A stretch of DNA of 6,869 nucleotides. It comes from an uncultured Ruminococcus sp. (lineage in GTDB: Bacteria; Bacillota; Clostridia; Oscillospirales; Ruminococcaceae). The position numbers were made by a program, and so were the translations under genes. The stretch covers positions 1 through 6,869 of the forward strand of contig CAMNJD010000235.1 in the NCBI GenBank assembly GCA_946540705.1, given 5' to 3'. The notes beneath the pieces are model-generated. The model did not search any database and had not been told where the DNA came from. It saw nothing but the letters and a program-made list of their open reading frames with translations. Below, in pieces: positions 1 through 5,785 of the stretch (position 1 is the first letter of the stretch; each line of letters begins with the position of its first letter).

Positions 1-346
1 CGATCGGCTCTCCGAGCGCATTGACGACTCTTCCGAGCAGCTCCTCACCGACCGGAACCGAAACGATCCGTTTGGTTCGCTTGACGGAAGTGCCCTCTCT
101 GATATTGTGATCGGAGCCGAGCAGAACTGCACCGACAAAGTCATGCTCCAGATTCAGCGCCATGCCTGAAACGCCGCCCTCGAATTCGAGCAGCTCACCG
201 GACATGCACTTTTCCAGACCGTGAACATTGGCGATGCCGTCACCGACCGTGATCACCGTGCCGACATCGGCAAGATTCAGCTTTGCTTCATAATGTTTGA
301 GCTGCTCCTTGATAATGCCGGTAATTTCATCTGGTCTTAAATTCAT
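1..346 (-). CDS. atpA: F1 ATP synthase alpha subunit, N-terminal part (partial, runs off left edge)
   Basis: Alpha subunit of the F1 head, which forms the (alpha-beta)3 catalytic hexamer with beta; alpha sites are nucleotide-binding but non-catalytic. About 115 residues are visible, beginning MNLRPDEITGIIKEQL, which is the usual alpha start. The N-terminal beta-barrel follows, with VGDGIANVHGL at about 34-44, GELLEFEGGVSGMALNLE at about 50-67 and VGEELLGRVVNALGEPI at 99-115, all characteristic of the family. The Walker A region lies beyond the window edge. The ATG at 344-346 is preceded by AAGAAGGTG at good spacing. It is the last visible gene of the atp operon, 28 bases after atpH. Identification is by recognised sequence; nothing looks abnormal in the visible part. 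Confidence 0.97.
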   Translation of the reverse strand, partial: MNLRPDEITGIIKEQLKHYEAKLNLADVGTVITVGDGIANVHGLEKCMSGELLEFEGGVSGMALNLEHDFVGAVLLGSDHNIREGTSVKRTKRIVSVPVGEELLGRVVNALGEPI

Positions 347-374
347 GTTGCACCTTCTTATACCGGATGCGGCG

Positions 375-905
375 CTATGAAAGCTGAGCCTTCAGCGCAT
401 CCAGCCGAAATTTCACACTGTTATCAATCCGCGTATCGCCGTACTGCACGATCACACCGCCGAGAATGCTGCTGTCGATGTGCTCTGTGATCCGGACGGT
501 TTTCCCGAGCTTCTCACCGAGCTTGGAACGCAGCCGCTCCTTCTGTCCGGGACTCATCGCGACCGCAGTTGTGACCTGCACATCGACCGTTCCCTGATAA
601 TCGAGCATCTGCGCGTCAAAATCATCTGCGATTTCGCAGAGATACGGCACTCTGCCGTGATCAATCAGCAAAAACAGCAGTCTGACTGCGTTTCCTTCAT
701 CACCGAAGATTTTTTTGGCGATGCCGATGCGCTCACCGACGGAAACAGTCGGAAGCGAGAGCAGCCTTGTCAGATCGGGATTCAGGGAGAAAAGGACAGC
801 AAGCTGTCTGAGGTCGGCACGGGTCTCCTGAAGGGCAGAGTCGCCCTGCTCGCGCGCCAGTGAAAACAGTGCGTTTGCGTAAACCGCAGACACTTCAGAG
901 CTCAC
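375..905 (-). CDS. atpH: F1Fo ATP synthase delta subunit
   Basis: Delta subunit (OSCP homologue), 176 residues, the usual size. It links the top of the F1 hexamer to the peripheral b stalk. The N-terminal helical domain starts SAVYANALFSLA (about 6-17), a typical opening. The C-terminal signature is ILGGVIVQYGD (147-157) followed by IDNSVKFRLDAL (160-171), the diagnostic delta motif. The start is GTG at 903-905, inside the end of atpF: the GTGA overlap (902-905) shares bases with the atpF stop, which suggests translational coupling. It ends with TAG, 28 bases before atpA. Confidence 0.97.
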   Translation of the reverse strand: MSSEVSAVYANALFSLAREQGDSALQETRADLRQLAVLFSLNPDLTRLLSLPTVSVGERIGIAKKIFGDEGNAVRLLFLLIDHGRVPYLCEIADDFDAQMLDYQGTVDVQVTTAVAMSPGQKERLRSKLGEKLGKTVRITEHIDSSILGGVIVQYGDTRIDNSVKFRLDALKAQLS

Positions 906-1402
906 TGCACATCACCCACCGAATCTATAAACTCGTCGATCAGTCTCGCATGATCCTCCGGATTGATCTCACGGCCGACGACCTTCTCCGCAACCATGAC
1001 AGCCAGACCGGAGACTTCTCCGCGCAGTTCGTGCTCAGCACGGCGTTTCTCGCGCTCAAGCTCCTCCGCATTCTGCTGCATGATCCCTGCTGCATCGGCC
1101 TTTGCCTTTGCGATGATCTCATCCGAGCGCTTCTGTGCTTTTCTGGTCGCATTGCGCATCAGCTCGGCAGATTCCTCTTTCGCCTTGTCCAGCTTCTCGC
1201 GGTATTCCGTTTCAGCGGTTTCGGCGCGGTCACGCGCATCCTCTGCATCCCGCAGTGTCTGGTCAACGGCCGTCTGCCGTTCTTCCAGGATCTTGTTCAC
1301 GGGCTTAAAGAGAAAATGCTTCAGGCCGAGGAAAAGGATCAGTGTATTTGCCAGCGTGAAGAGAATGGTGCCGGGATCAATGGATAAAAATCCTAGCTTC
1401 AT
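902..1402 (-). CDS. atpF: F1Fo ATP synthase b subunit (peripheral stalk)
   Basis: Subunit b, 166 residues, normal length. One N-terminal membrane helix spans about residues 11-31 and is followed by the family's FKPVNKILEERQ segment (32-43). A long charged helix rich in Glu, Lys, Arg and Ala then runs to about residue 140 and would form the right-handed coiled-coil stator dimer that holds delta and alpha still against rotation. Only one b gene is visible, so a homodimer is expected. The ATG at 1400-1402 has AAGGA upstream (spacing about 9). The gene starts 46 bases after atpE and overlaps atpH by four bases. A nearby ATG at 1407 is followed at once by an in-frame stop and was not used. Confidence 0.96.
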   Translation of the reverse strand: MKLGFLSIDPGTILFTLANTLILFLGLKHFLFKPVNKILEERQTAVDQTLRDAEDARDRAETAETEYREKLDKAKEESAELMRNATRKAQKRSDEIIAKAKADAAGIMQQNAEELEREKRRAEHELRGEVSGLAVMVAEKVVGREINPEDHARLIDEFIDSVGDVQ

Positions 1403-1448
1403 TTCATTCAGTCCTTTTTACCGTATAGTTTCCGATTTCCGCAGCCGG

Positions 1449-1700
1449 TCAGGTAAACGGCTTGAGGAAGATCAGCAGCAATGCGATAATCAGGCCGTAA
1501 ATACCGGTAGATTCCGCAACAGCACAGCCGACGAACATGGTTCTGGTGACTGCACCGGATGCCTCGGGCTGTCTCGCGATCGCTTCACATGCCTTACCGA
1601 CGGCATAGCCTTCACCGATACCGGGTCCGATACCTGCGATCATTGCAAGGCCGGCACCGACCGCGGAACCTGCCAGTACGATTGCTTCGCTCATTTCCAT
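1449..1700 (-). CDS. atpE: F1Fo ATP synthase c subunit, Na+-type with two carboxylates
   Basis: Rotor-ring c subunit, 83 residues: a two-helix hairpin with the conserved polar loop RQP (43-45). Helix 1 carries the glycine ladder GAGLAMIAGIGPGIG (15-29). Helix 2 carries the ion-binding VAESTGIY (61-68). Aligned by eye with the Ilyobacter tartaricus Na+ c subunit (Q32, V63, E65, S66, T67, Y70), this protein has E30, V61, E63, S64, T65 and Y68. All Na+-site positions are kept, and Gln is replaced by Glu. That two-carboxylate arrangement is known from the Fusobacterium nucleatum ring, a Na+ rotor. Na+ coupling here is therefore a well-grounded inference. The ATG has a strong GGAGGT at 8-base spacing, which favours it over the second Met (residue 3). 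Gap to atpB is 28 bases. Confidence 0.97.
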   Translation of the reverse strand: MEMSEAIVLAGSAVGAGLAMIAGIGPGIGEGYAVGKACEAIARQPEASGAVTRTMFVGCAVAESTGIYGLIIALLLIFLKPFT

Positions 1701-1728
1701 AATAGATTACCTCCGTTCAGAATATACA

Positions 1729-2508
1729 TCAGTTTGTTTGCGGTGCTTCATCATCCGCAGGCCCGGCATTGCTGATAAACACCATTGTCAGCATAATAAA
1801 GATAAATGCCTGCATGAAGTCAGAGAACAGGTCAAAGTACAGGGACAGCACTGCCGGAAGACCGACAGTCAGGACGGGAACCTGAAGATGGATCATGTGG
1901 CTCAGGTTTGCCAGTCCGTAGTAGATCAGCCCCATGATGATCGAGCCGCCGGCGATATTGCCGAAGTGACGCAGTGCCATCGCGGCAGGCGTCGAGACTT
2001 CACTGAGAATGTTGATCGGCAGCATCACGGGGATCGGATCGACAAAGCCCTTCAGGTAGCCGCCGATGCCGCCGTACCGGATTTTTGTTGCGGTGATCAG
2101 GATAAATGTCACAGCCGCCCACGAGAGCAGCACAGAGAAGTCAGAGGTCACTGCCCGGACGCCGAACAGGCTGATCAGACTGCCGAAGATTGAAAAGCAG
2201 AACACCGATGCGATATACGGTGTGAACCAGAGCCAGCGTTTGCCCATTGTATCGCGCACCAGATTTGTGATCGCCTCAACTGCCATTTCCGCGATCGCCT
2301 GCCGCTTGGAGACATTCCGCACTTTCAGATTGCGGGTCAGCAGGAATGCGGCAAGCAGGATCACGCCGATCACAATCCATTCCAGCACGACCGTTTCCGT
2401 GAAGTTGATCTGAAACCCGAAAATATCGAATGTCTTTATCACCTTTGGGCCGTCAACGCTCAGCTCCTCCGGTCCCTGAAGCACCTTCGGAATTGCAAGA
2501 ATTGCCAT
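1729..2508 (-). CDS. atpB: F1Fo ATP synthase a subunit
   Basis: Subunit a, 259 residues from the chosen start. It is the membrane stator half-channel that passes ions to the c ring. Hydrophobic helices lie at about 41-57, 96-115, 124-141, 183-200 and 213-247. The signature helix reads PINILSEVSTPAAMALRHFGN (about 164-184) and contains the essential stator arginine, R180. FMQAFIFIMLTMVF (231-244) is the conserved last helix, with Q233 at the usual polar position. The frame is open further upstream to 2586, but that would overlap atpI by 65 bases and add a polar 26-residue tail. The ATG at 2506-2508 gives the normal MAILAIP start, 13 bases after the atpI stop, with AGAGGTGAG upstream at rather long spacing. 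Confidence 0.95.
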   Translation of the reverse strand: MAILAIPKVLQGPEELSVDGPKVIKTFDIFGFQINFTETVVLEWIVIGVILLAAFLLTRNLKVRNVSKRQAIAEMAVEAITNLVRDTMGKRWLWFTPYIASVFCFSIFGSLISLFGVRAVTSDFSVLLSWAAVTFILITATKIRYGGIGGYLKGFVDPIPVMLPINILSEVSTPAAMALRHFGNIAGGSIIMGLIYYGLANLSHMIHLQVPVLTVGLPAVLSLYFDLFSDFMQAFIFIMLTMVFISNAGPADDEAPQTN

Positions 2509-2520
2509 AATTGTATTCGT

Positions 2521-2529
2521 CTCACCTCT
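2521..2529 (-). promoter_or_regulatory. ribosome binding site of atpB, overlapping the atpI stop
   Basis: AGAGGTGAG on the minus strand is the only good Shine-Dalgarno near the atpB start. It ends 12 bases before the ATG at 2508, longer than usual, and overlaps the atpI stop codon (2524-2522). This supports the short form of atpB and suggests that ribosomes ending atpI help load atpB. Confidence 0.6.
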
Positions 2530-2935
2530 TTTTTTCGCGGGACTTTGAATCCGCACGGGTAAACAGTGCGCCTGCGGTATAGACAAGCCGCGGGTAGATC
2601 ATCGGGATTGCAACTGCGGCGGGCGAAAGATACCTGCGCAGTACAACAGCCGTTCCGAATGCCGCGGCAAAGAGCAGCAGACGCAGTGCATAGTAAAACT
2701 GATGCCGCCGCTGACTTGCCGTTCCGGTACGCCTGGCATCTGTCTCCATGCGCTGAATGCTGTACCGCAGAATCAGCAGAGAACCCAGCATCACGCCGGT
2801 ACCCAGCACAAGCCCGGCTGCAAAGGCCAGCGTTGCACCCAGGACAATCACGCTGATGAGATATGCGGCAATATTCAGAAATACGGCACGCCTTGCCAGC
2901 ATCCGTATTTCCTGCTGCATCTGATCTGCCGGCAT
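2522..2935 (-). CDS. atpI: AtpI-like small membrane protein, first gene of the ATP synthase operon
   Basis: A 137-residue, very hydrophobic protein with four predicted membrane helices (about 17-37, 39-59, 80-99, 104-124). It has a basic loop between helices 2 and 3 (QRMETDARRT...QRRHQ) and a charged tail ending SREKKR. The four-helix layout and its position directly ahead of atpB match the ATP synthase subunit I family. Subunit I is not part of the final rotary machine; in other bacteria it has been linked to c-ring assembly and cation uptake. Sequence conservation in this family is poor, so the call relies largely on topology and synteny. The ATG at 2933-2935 has GGGGAGG at 7-base spacing. 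Confidence 0.82.
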   Translation of the reverse strand: MPADQMQQEIRMLARRAVFLNIAAYLISVIVLGATLAFAAGLVLGTGVMLGSLLILRYSIQRMETDARRTGTASQRRHQFYYALRLLLFAAAFGTAVVLRRYLSPAAVAIPMIYPRLVYTAGALFTRADSKSREKKR

Positions 2936-2949
2936 AACTGCGCCTCCCC

Positions 2950-2987
2950 TTTCCGGATTCTATCACAGTATACCATAAATCCGGAAA
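2950..2987. repeat. 10-base perfect inverted repeat bracketing the -10 of P1 (possible operator)
   Basis: TTTCCGGATT (2950-2959) and AATCCGGAAA (2978-2987) are exact reverse complements separated by 18 bases. One arm lies in the -35/-10 spacer of P1 and the other just after the expected start of transcription, so the -10 sits between them. A hairpin in RNA is unlikely because one arm is upstream of the start site. A protein-binding operator is more natural, but no regulator can be named. Confidence 0.5.
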
Positions 2988-2995
2988 AAAAGCAA
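2967..2995 (-). promoter_or_regulatory. proximal promoter of the atp operon (P1)
   Basis: On the minus strand, -35 TTGCTT (2995-2990), a 17-base spacer, and -10 TATACT (2972-2967) preceded by TG at the extended -10 position (TGGTATACT). Transcription would begin near 2960, giving a leader of about 25 bases that carries the GGGGAGG site of atpI. The -35 is weak, which the extended -10 would offset. A 10-base inverted repeat brackets the -10. Confidence 0.75.
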
Positions 2996-3016
2996 TGGGC
3001 AAACGCACAGAATTGT

Positions 3017-3045
3017 CCGTTTTTCAACACACTGTACAAAAACGG
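3017..3045. repeat. 8-base inverted repeat in the long atp leader
   Basis: CCGTTTTT (3017-3024) and AAAAACGG (3038-3045) pair perfectly around a 13-base loop. The repeat lies between promoters P2 and P1, so it would be a stem-loop in any transcript from P2 or P3. No T-run follows on either strand beyond the stem itself, so it is not a standard terminator. Confidence 0.45.
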
Positions 3046-3094
3046 CACGACATCGCTGCGTGTTCTATACAGGTCTGTAGGGCGCTCCGCAGTT

Positions 3095-3123
3095 ATTATA
3101 CCATATTATGCGCAAAAGTGCAA
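3095..3123 (-). promoter_or_regulatory. second minus-strand promoter toward atpI (P2)
   Basis: On the minus strand, -35 TTGCAC (3123-3118), a 17-base spacer, and a consensus -10 TATAAT (3100-3095) with TG at the extended position (TGGTATAAT). The start would be near 3088, giving an atpI leader of about 150 bases. Its -10 is better than that of P1. Its -35 and -10 blocks match those of P1 at identical spacing: CCCATTGC in both, and ATGGTATAAT versus ATGGTATACT. Confidence 0.65.
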
Positions 3124-3176
3124 TGGGAGCAGTCAGAAAAAATCCACAGTGAGACAGCATGGGGGCAAAATCGGAG

Positions 3177-3191
3177 CCGGGCACTGCCCGG
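3177..3191. repeat. GC-rich 15-base palindrome at the P3 start site
   Basis: CCGGGCACTGCCCGG: a 6-base perfect stem around a 3-base loop, extendable by a G-T and an A-T pair. It overlaps the end of the P3 -10 and its start site, so it could be an operator. A role as a weak hairpin in a plus-strand transcript is possible but no T-run follows. Confidence 0.45.
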
Positions 3192-3219
3192 TTATACCGT
3201 ATACTGTATGATTTGTCAA
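3191..3219 (-). promoter_or_regulatory. distal minus-strand promoter candidate (P3)
   Basis: Perfect -35 TTGACA (3219-3214), 17-base spacer, -10 TATAAC (3196-3191), with a start expected near 3184. It would read into the same minus-strand region, about 250 bases ahead of atpI, producing either a very long leader or a separate short RNA. The 15-base GC palindrome at 3177-3191 begins at the last base of its -10 and covers the start site. Confidence 0.55.
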
Positions 3220-3283
3220 GTTTCCGGAGCACATATTCTGCCGAACAGAGGATCATATGCAGGCAACAGCGGACGATTGTGCA

Positions 3284-3312
3284 TTGACAAGAAGGAGCGA
3301 TCTGCGTATAAT
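3284..3312 (+). promoter_or_regulatory. perfect-consensus promoter for the lipoprotein/GH105/carbonic anhydrase operon
   Basis: TTGACA (3284-3289), exactly 17 bases, then TATAAT (3307-3312), a full match to the vegetative sigma consensus. The start would be near 3319, leaving a leader of about 56 bases to the ATG at 3376. A perfect-consensus core on a sugar-uptake operon suggests control by a repressor or by the leader. The -35 box faces that of P3, 64 bases away on the other strand. Confidence 0.88.
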
Positions 3313-3334
3313 AGAGCTATAAAAGGAATGAAAC

Positions 3335-3354
3335 CCTGCCGGTCTGACGGCAGG
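3335..3354 (+). promoter_or_regulatory. short hairpin in the 5' leader of the lipoprotein mRNA
   Basis: CCTGCCG (3335-3341), loop GTCTGA, CGGCAGG (3348-3354): a perfect 7-base GC-rich stem ending 11 bases before the GGAGA ribosome site. It has no T-run, so it is not a terminator. It might be an mRNA-stability or protein-binding element; this is inference only. Confidence 0.5.
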
Positions 3355-3375
3355 AAAACTGAAACGGAGAATGTT

Positions 3376-4656
3376 ATGCGAAAACGTGTGGGGACGCTGT
3401 GCATAACTGCTGCAATGCTGCTTTCCGGCTGCGGTACCGCGCAGTCCGAAGAAAACACGATCCGCTTTTCATGGTGGGGCGGTGAATCGCGGCATCAGGT
3501 AACCTCTGACGCGGTTCGCGGGTTCATGCAGAAGCACTCTGACATCACCGTCAGGTGCGAATACGGAGCATGGAGCGGCTGGGAGGAATCCTGTGCCGCA
3601 GCGCTCTACGCGGGAACTGAGCCCGATGTGATGCAGGTCAACTGGAACTGGATCTCCGACTACAGCTCGGAGTCATCCGGCTTTCTGGATCTGCGTCAGT
3701 TCAGCGATATCATTGATTTGCAGCAATATGACGCTGATGTGCTCGAAATGTGTACGGTTGACGGCGAGCTGCGCTGTCTGCCGATCAGCGAAACAGGGAG
3801 AGTTTTTTTCTGGAACCGGTCGGCATTTGATGCGGCCGGAATTCCGGTGCCTGAGACATTTGCGGAGCTTTGTGCTGCCGGACCGGTCTTTCAGGAACGG
3901 CTCGGCGCAGACTGCTATCCGCTGGCGCTCGGCTGGTATGACCGGATGCTCTTTACAGTCTACATCCTGCAATGCAGGTACGGACGCGAGTGGGTCGTTG
4001 ACGGACAGTTCCAATATACAGAAGCGGAGCTTGGCGAGGCTCTGCAAATCATTCAGGACATGGAGCACAACCATGTCATTCCGCCGCTGAAGCAGATCGC
4101 CGGCGGCGGAGCAGACAGCTTTGACAAGGACGAAAACTGGATCACCGGGAAATACGGCGGGATCTATGAGTGGGATTCCTCCGCGGGCAAGTTTATTGAT
4201 TCCCTGGCAGACGGACAGGAACTGAGCGTCGGAACCTATTTCTCCGATCTCGGTGATTATCAGGGCGGATTTTCCAAAATTGCACAGGGCTTCGCGATCT
4301 CAAAACACACCAAAAATCCCGAAGCCTGTGCAGAGCTGATCGCTTATCTGGTCAGCGATGCAGATGCCGTCCGGACACTCGGTACAGAGCGCGGTGTTCC
4401 GCTGAATCACACCGCCTATCAGATTTGCAGCGATGCGGAACTGTTGGGGGACATGACCGCAGATGCTTACAGCCGGATGAACGACTGGGTGAGCTTCCGG
4501 ATTGATCCGGATTTTGAATGTGCTGCACTGAAGGGCGGAAACGGTGTATACGAGGATGTATTCACCGGGATCAGCTACGGTGATTATTCGGTTTCCCAAG
4601 GCGCAGAACGGCTCTATGCCGGAATTCAGGCTGCCCTTGCCGGAGAACAGCCATGA
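3376..4656 (+). CDS. ABC transporter sugar-type substrate-binding lipoprotein
   Basis: A 426-residue extracellular solute-binding protein of the family-1 (sugar) type. The N-terminus MRKRVGTLCITAAMLLSGC is a lipoprotein signal with lipobox LSGC (16-19), so C19 would be lipidated and the protein anchored to the outer face of the membrane. The mature part opens with a typical first strand, IRFSWWGG (29-36), then ALYAGTEPDVMQVNWNW (76-92) and, late, NPEACAELIAYLVSDADAVRTLG with ERGVP (314-342), the family's C-terminal pattern. Coupling to a GH105 gene suggests an unsaturated pectin oligosaccharide ligand, as for the YesO/YtcQ-like proteins; this is inferred. The start at 3376 has GGAGA at 5-base spacing; an in-frame ATG at 3328 has a badly placed ribosome site and would spoil the signal peptide. 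The mature chain has ten cysteines besides C19, unusual for an exported protein. Confidence 0.9.
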   Translation: MRKRVGTLCITAAMLLSGCGTAQSEENTIRFSWWGGESRHQVTSDAVRGFMQKHSDITVRCEYGAWSGWEESCAAALYAGTEPDVMQVNWNWISDYSSESSGFLDLRQFSDIIDLQQYDADVLEMCTVDGELRCLPISETGRVFFWNRSAFDAAGIPVPETFAELCAAGPVFQERLGADCYPLALGWYDRMLFTVYILQCRYGREWVVDGQFQYTEAELGEALQIIQDMEHNHVIPPLKQIAGGGADSFDKDENWITGKYGGIYEWDSSAGKFIDSLADGQELSVGTYFSDLGDYQGGFSKIAQGFAISKHTKNPEACAELIAYLVSDADAVRTLGTERGVPLNHTAYQICSDAELLGDMTADAYSRMNDWVSFRIDPDFECAALKGGNGVYEDVFTGISYGDYSVSQGAERLYAGIQAALAGEQP

Positions 4657-5759
4657 CAGAACACTTTTTTCATGAATATTTAGCACAGTATAAGCCGTTC
4701 AAGAACTACTGGAATTATGAAGACGGCTGCCTGCTGCTGGGCTGTACGCGGATGTTTCGCGCAGCGGGCAATACCGAATATGCAGAGTTTGTTCTGCGGT
4801 ATCTCTCCGGTCGCATCAACTCCGACGGCAGCATCCCGTCCTATCCGGTCGATGCGCACAACCTTGACAGCTTCAACTGCGGAAAGGTGCTGTTTTTTGC
4901 GGCAGAGCTGACCGGCGAGGAGCGCTACCGCAAGGCCGCTGCCTGGATCGCAGAACAGATCCGTCAGCACCCCCGCACAAAAAGCGGGTTCTGCTGGCAT
5001 AAGCAGATCTATCCCGAACAGATCTGGATCGACGGGGTTTACATGGCCGCGCCGTTTTTCGCAGAATATGCGAACGTGATCCGCGATGAACGGATCTATG
5101 CCGAGATCAGCCGCTGGTTTTCATTCGTCGAGACACATATGCGCAATCAGGATAACGGGCTGTATTATCACGCATTGGATGAAGCCCGGACACAGGCATG
5201 GGCAGACCCGCTGACGGGGCTCTCCCGCTCGCACTGGCTGCGCGGTGAGGGCTGGTATCTGATGGCGCTCACGGATACTGCCGCGCTTCTGCCGGACAGT
5301 CAGGCTCCGCTGCGGGAATTGCTGCATCGGGCACTGCGCCGCGCTGTGACCGCGATTCTCCCATACCGTACACAGAACGGCTTGTTTCTTCAGGTCATTG
5401 ACCGTGCGGATGTACCGGAGAACTACGAGGAAACATCAGGCAGCCTGATGGTCAGCTATGCGATGATACAGGGAGCGGCTGCGGGCATACTGGATGCAGA
5501 TATGATGCAGGCCGGAATTGACATACTCGAGGCAGTCCGGGCACAAAAGCTCGTCCGGACAGAGAAGGGCATGCGGCTGACCGGCATTTGCAGTGCTGCC
5601 GGACTCGGCGGAACAGGAAACCGCGACGGAAGCTGCGAATACTATCTCTCGGAGCCGGTCACACAAAATGACCCCAAAGGTGTCGGTGCGCTGATGCTTG
5701 CGGAGGCGGCGCGGCTTCAGGCGATCCGCCGGGCGGAGCTGCGCAAAAGCGCCGTCTGA
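4653..5759 (+). CDS. GH105 unsaturated rhamnogalacturonyl hydrolase (YteR/YesR-like)
   Basis: A 368-residue (alpha/alpha)6-barrel glycosidase that removes the 4,5-unsaturated galacturonic acid left on pectin fragments by lyases. No signal peptide is present, so it acts in the cytoplasm on imported oligosaccharides. Family motifs are clear: HNLDSFNCGKVL (69-80), QIWIDGVYMAAPF (123-135), NGLYYHALDE (168-177), WADPLTGLSRSHWLRGEGWY (183-202) and YLSEPVTQNDPKGVGALMLA (331-350). Using Bacillus subtilis YteR residues recalled from the literature (D88, W141, D143, H189, W211, R213, W217), a constant offset of 16 lands on D72, W125, D127, H173, W195, R197 and W201, all conserved; D127 is the likely catalytic acid. 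The ATG overlaps the upstream TGA as ATGA (4653-4656), with CGGAGA 7 bases ahead, so translation is probably coupled to the binding protein. A GH88-like specificity cannot be fully excluded. Confidence 0.93.
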   Translation: MTEHFFHEYLAQYKPFKNYWNYEDGCLLLGCTRMFRAAGNTEYAEFVLRYLSGRINSDGSIPSYPVDAHNLDSFNCGKVLFFAAELTGEERYRKAAAWIAEQIRQHPRTKSGFCWHKQIYPEQIWIDGVYMAAPFFAEYANVIRDERIYAEISRWFSFVETHMRNQDNGLYYHALDEARTQAWADPLTGLSRSHWLRGEGWYLMALTDTAALLPDSQAPLRELLHRALRRAVTAILPYRTQNGLFLQVIDRADVPENYEETSGSLMVSYAMIQGAAAGILDADMMQAGIDILEAVRAQKLVRTEKGMRLTGICSAAGLGGTGNRDGSCEYYLSEPVTQNDPKGVGALMLAEAARLQAIRRAELRKSAV

Positions 5760-5785
5760 GACTGTCAATCTGACAAATCATGATC

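Larger units (their letters stand above)
2936..3375. other. 440-base divergent intergenic control region
   Basis: This stretch lies between the oppositely directed starts of atpI and the binding-protein gene. Apart from the four promoter candidates and inverted repeats listed separately, no convincing gene is seen. Its longest open frames (for example 3065-3256 minus) lack good ribosome sites and family-like sequence. The plus-strand frame of the lipoprotein stays open back to 2995, but the upstream translation crosses the promoters and is low-complexity nonsense. No tRNA, SRP RNA, tmRNA or RNase P core motif was recognised. AT-rich promoter patches alternate with GC-rich short palindromes. 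Confidence 0.7.

Noticed and set aside
860..1775. Long plus-strand open frames opposite atpF and atpE (860-1387 and 963-1775)
   Set aside because: They are antisense shadows of clearly recognised genes, with biased composition (Ser/Arg-rich) and no family-like motifs.
2509..2586. Longer atpB start at 2586
   Set aside because: It would overlap atpI by 65 bases and add a polar tail not found in subunit a; the ATG at 2508 gives the normal N-terminus.
2936..3200. Known structural RNA (6S, SRP RNA, RNase P, tmRNA) or a known riboswitch in the intergenic region
   Set aside because: No recognisable core motif or long paired structure was found; only short inverted repeats tied to promoters are seen.
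3199..3212. Plus-strand -10 like boxes TATACT and TATGAT within the P3 spacer
   Set aside because: At 17-base spacing no -35 resemblance exists (CCGGGC or CTGCCC), so these are probably just the palindromic GTATAC in the P3 spacer.
2995..3375. Upstream extension of the lipoprotein reading frame to an ATG at 2995
   Set aside because: It crosses the perfect promoter and its start site, lacks a ribosome site, and would bury the lipoprotein signal peptide 127 residues inside the protein.
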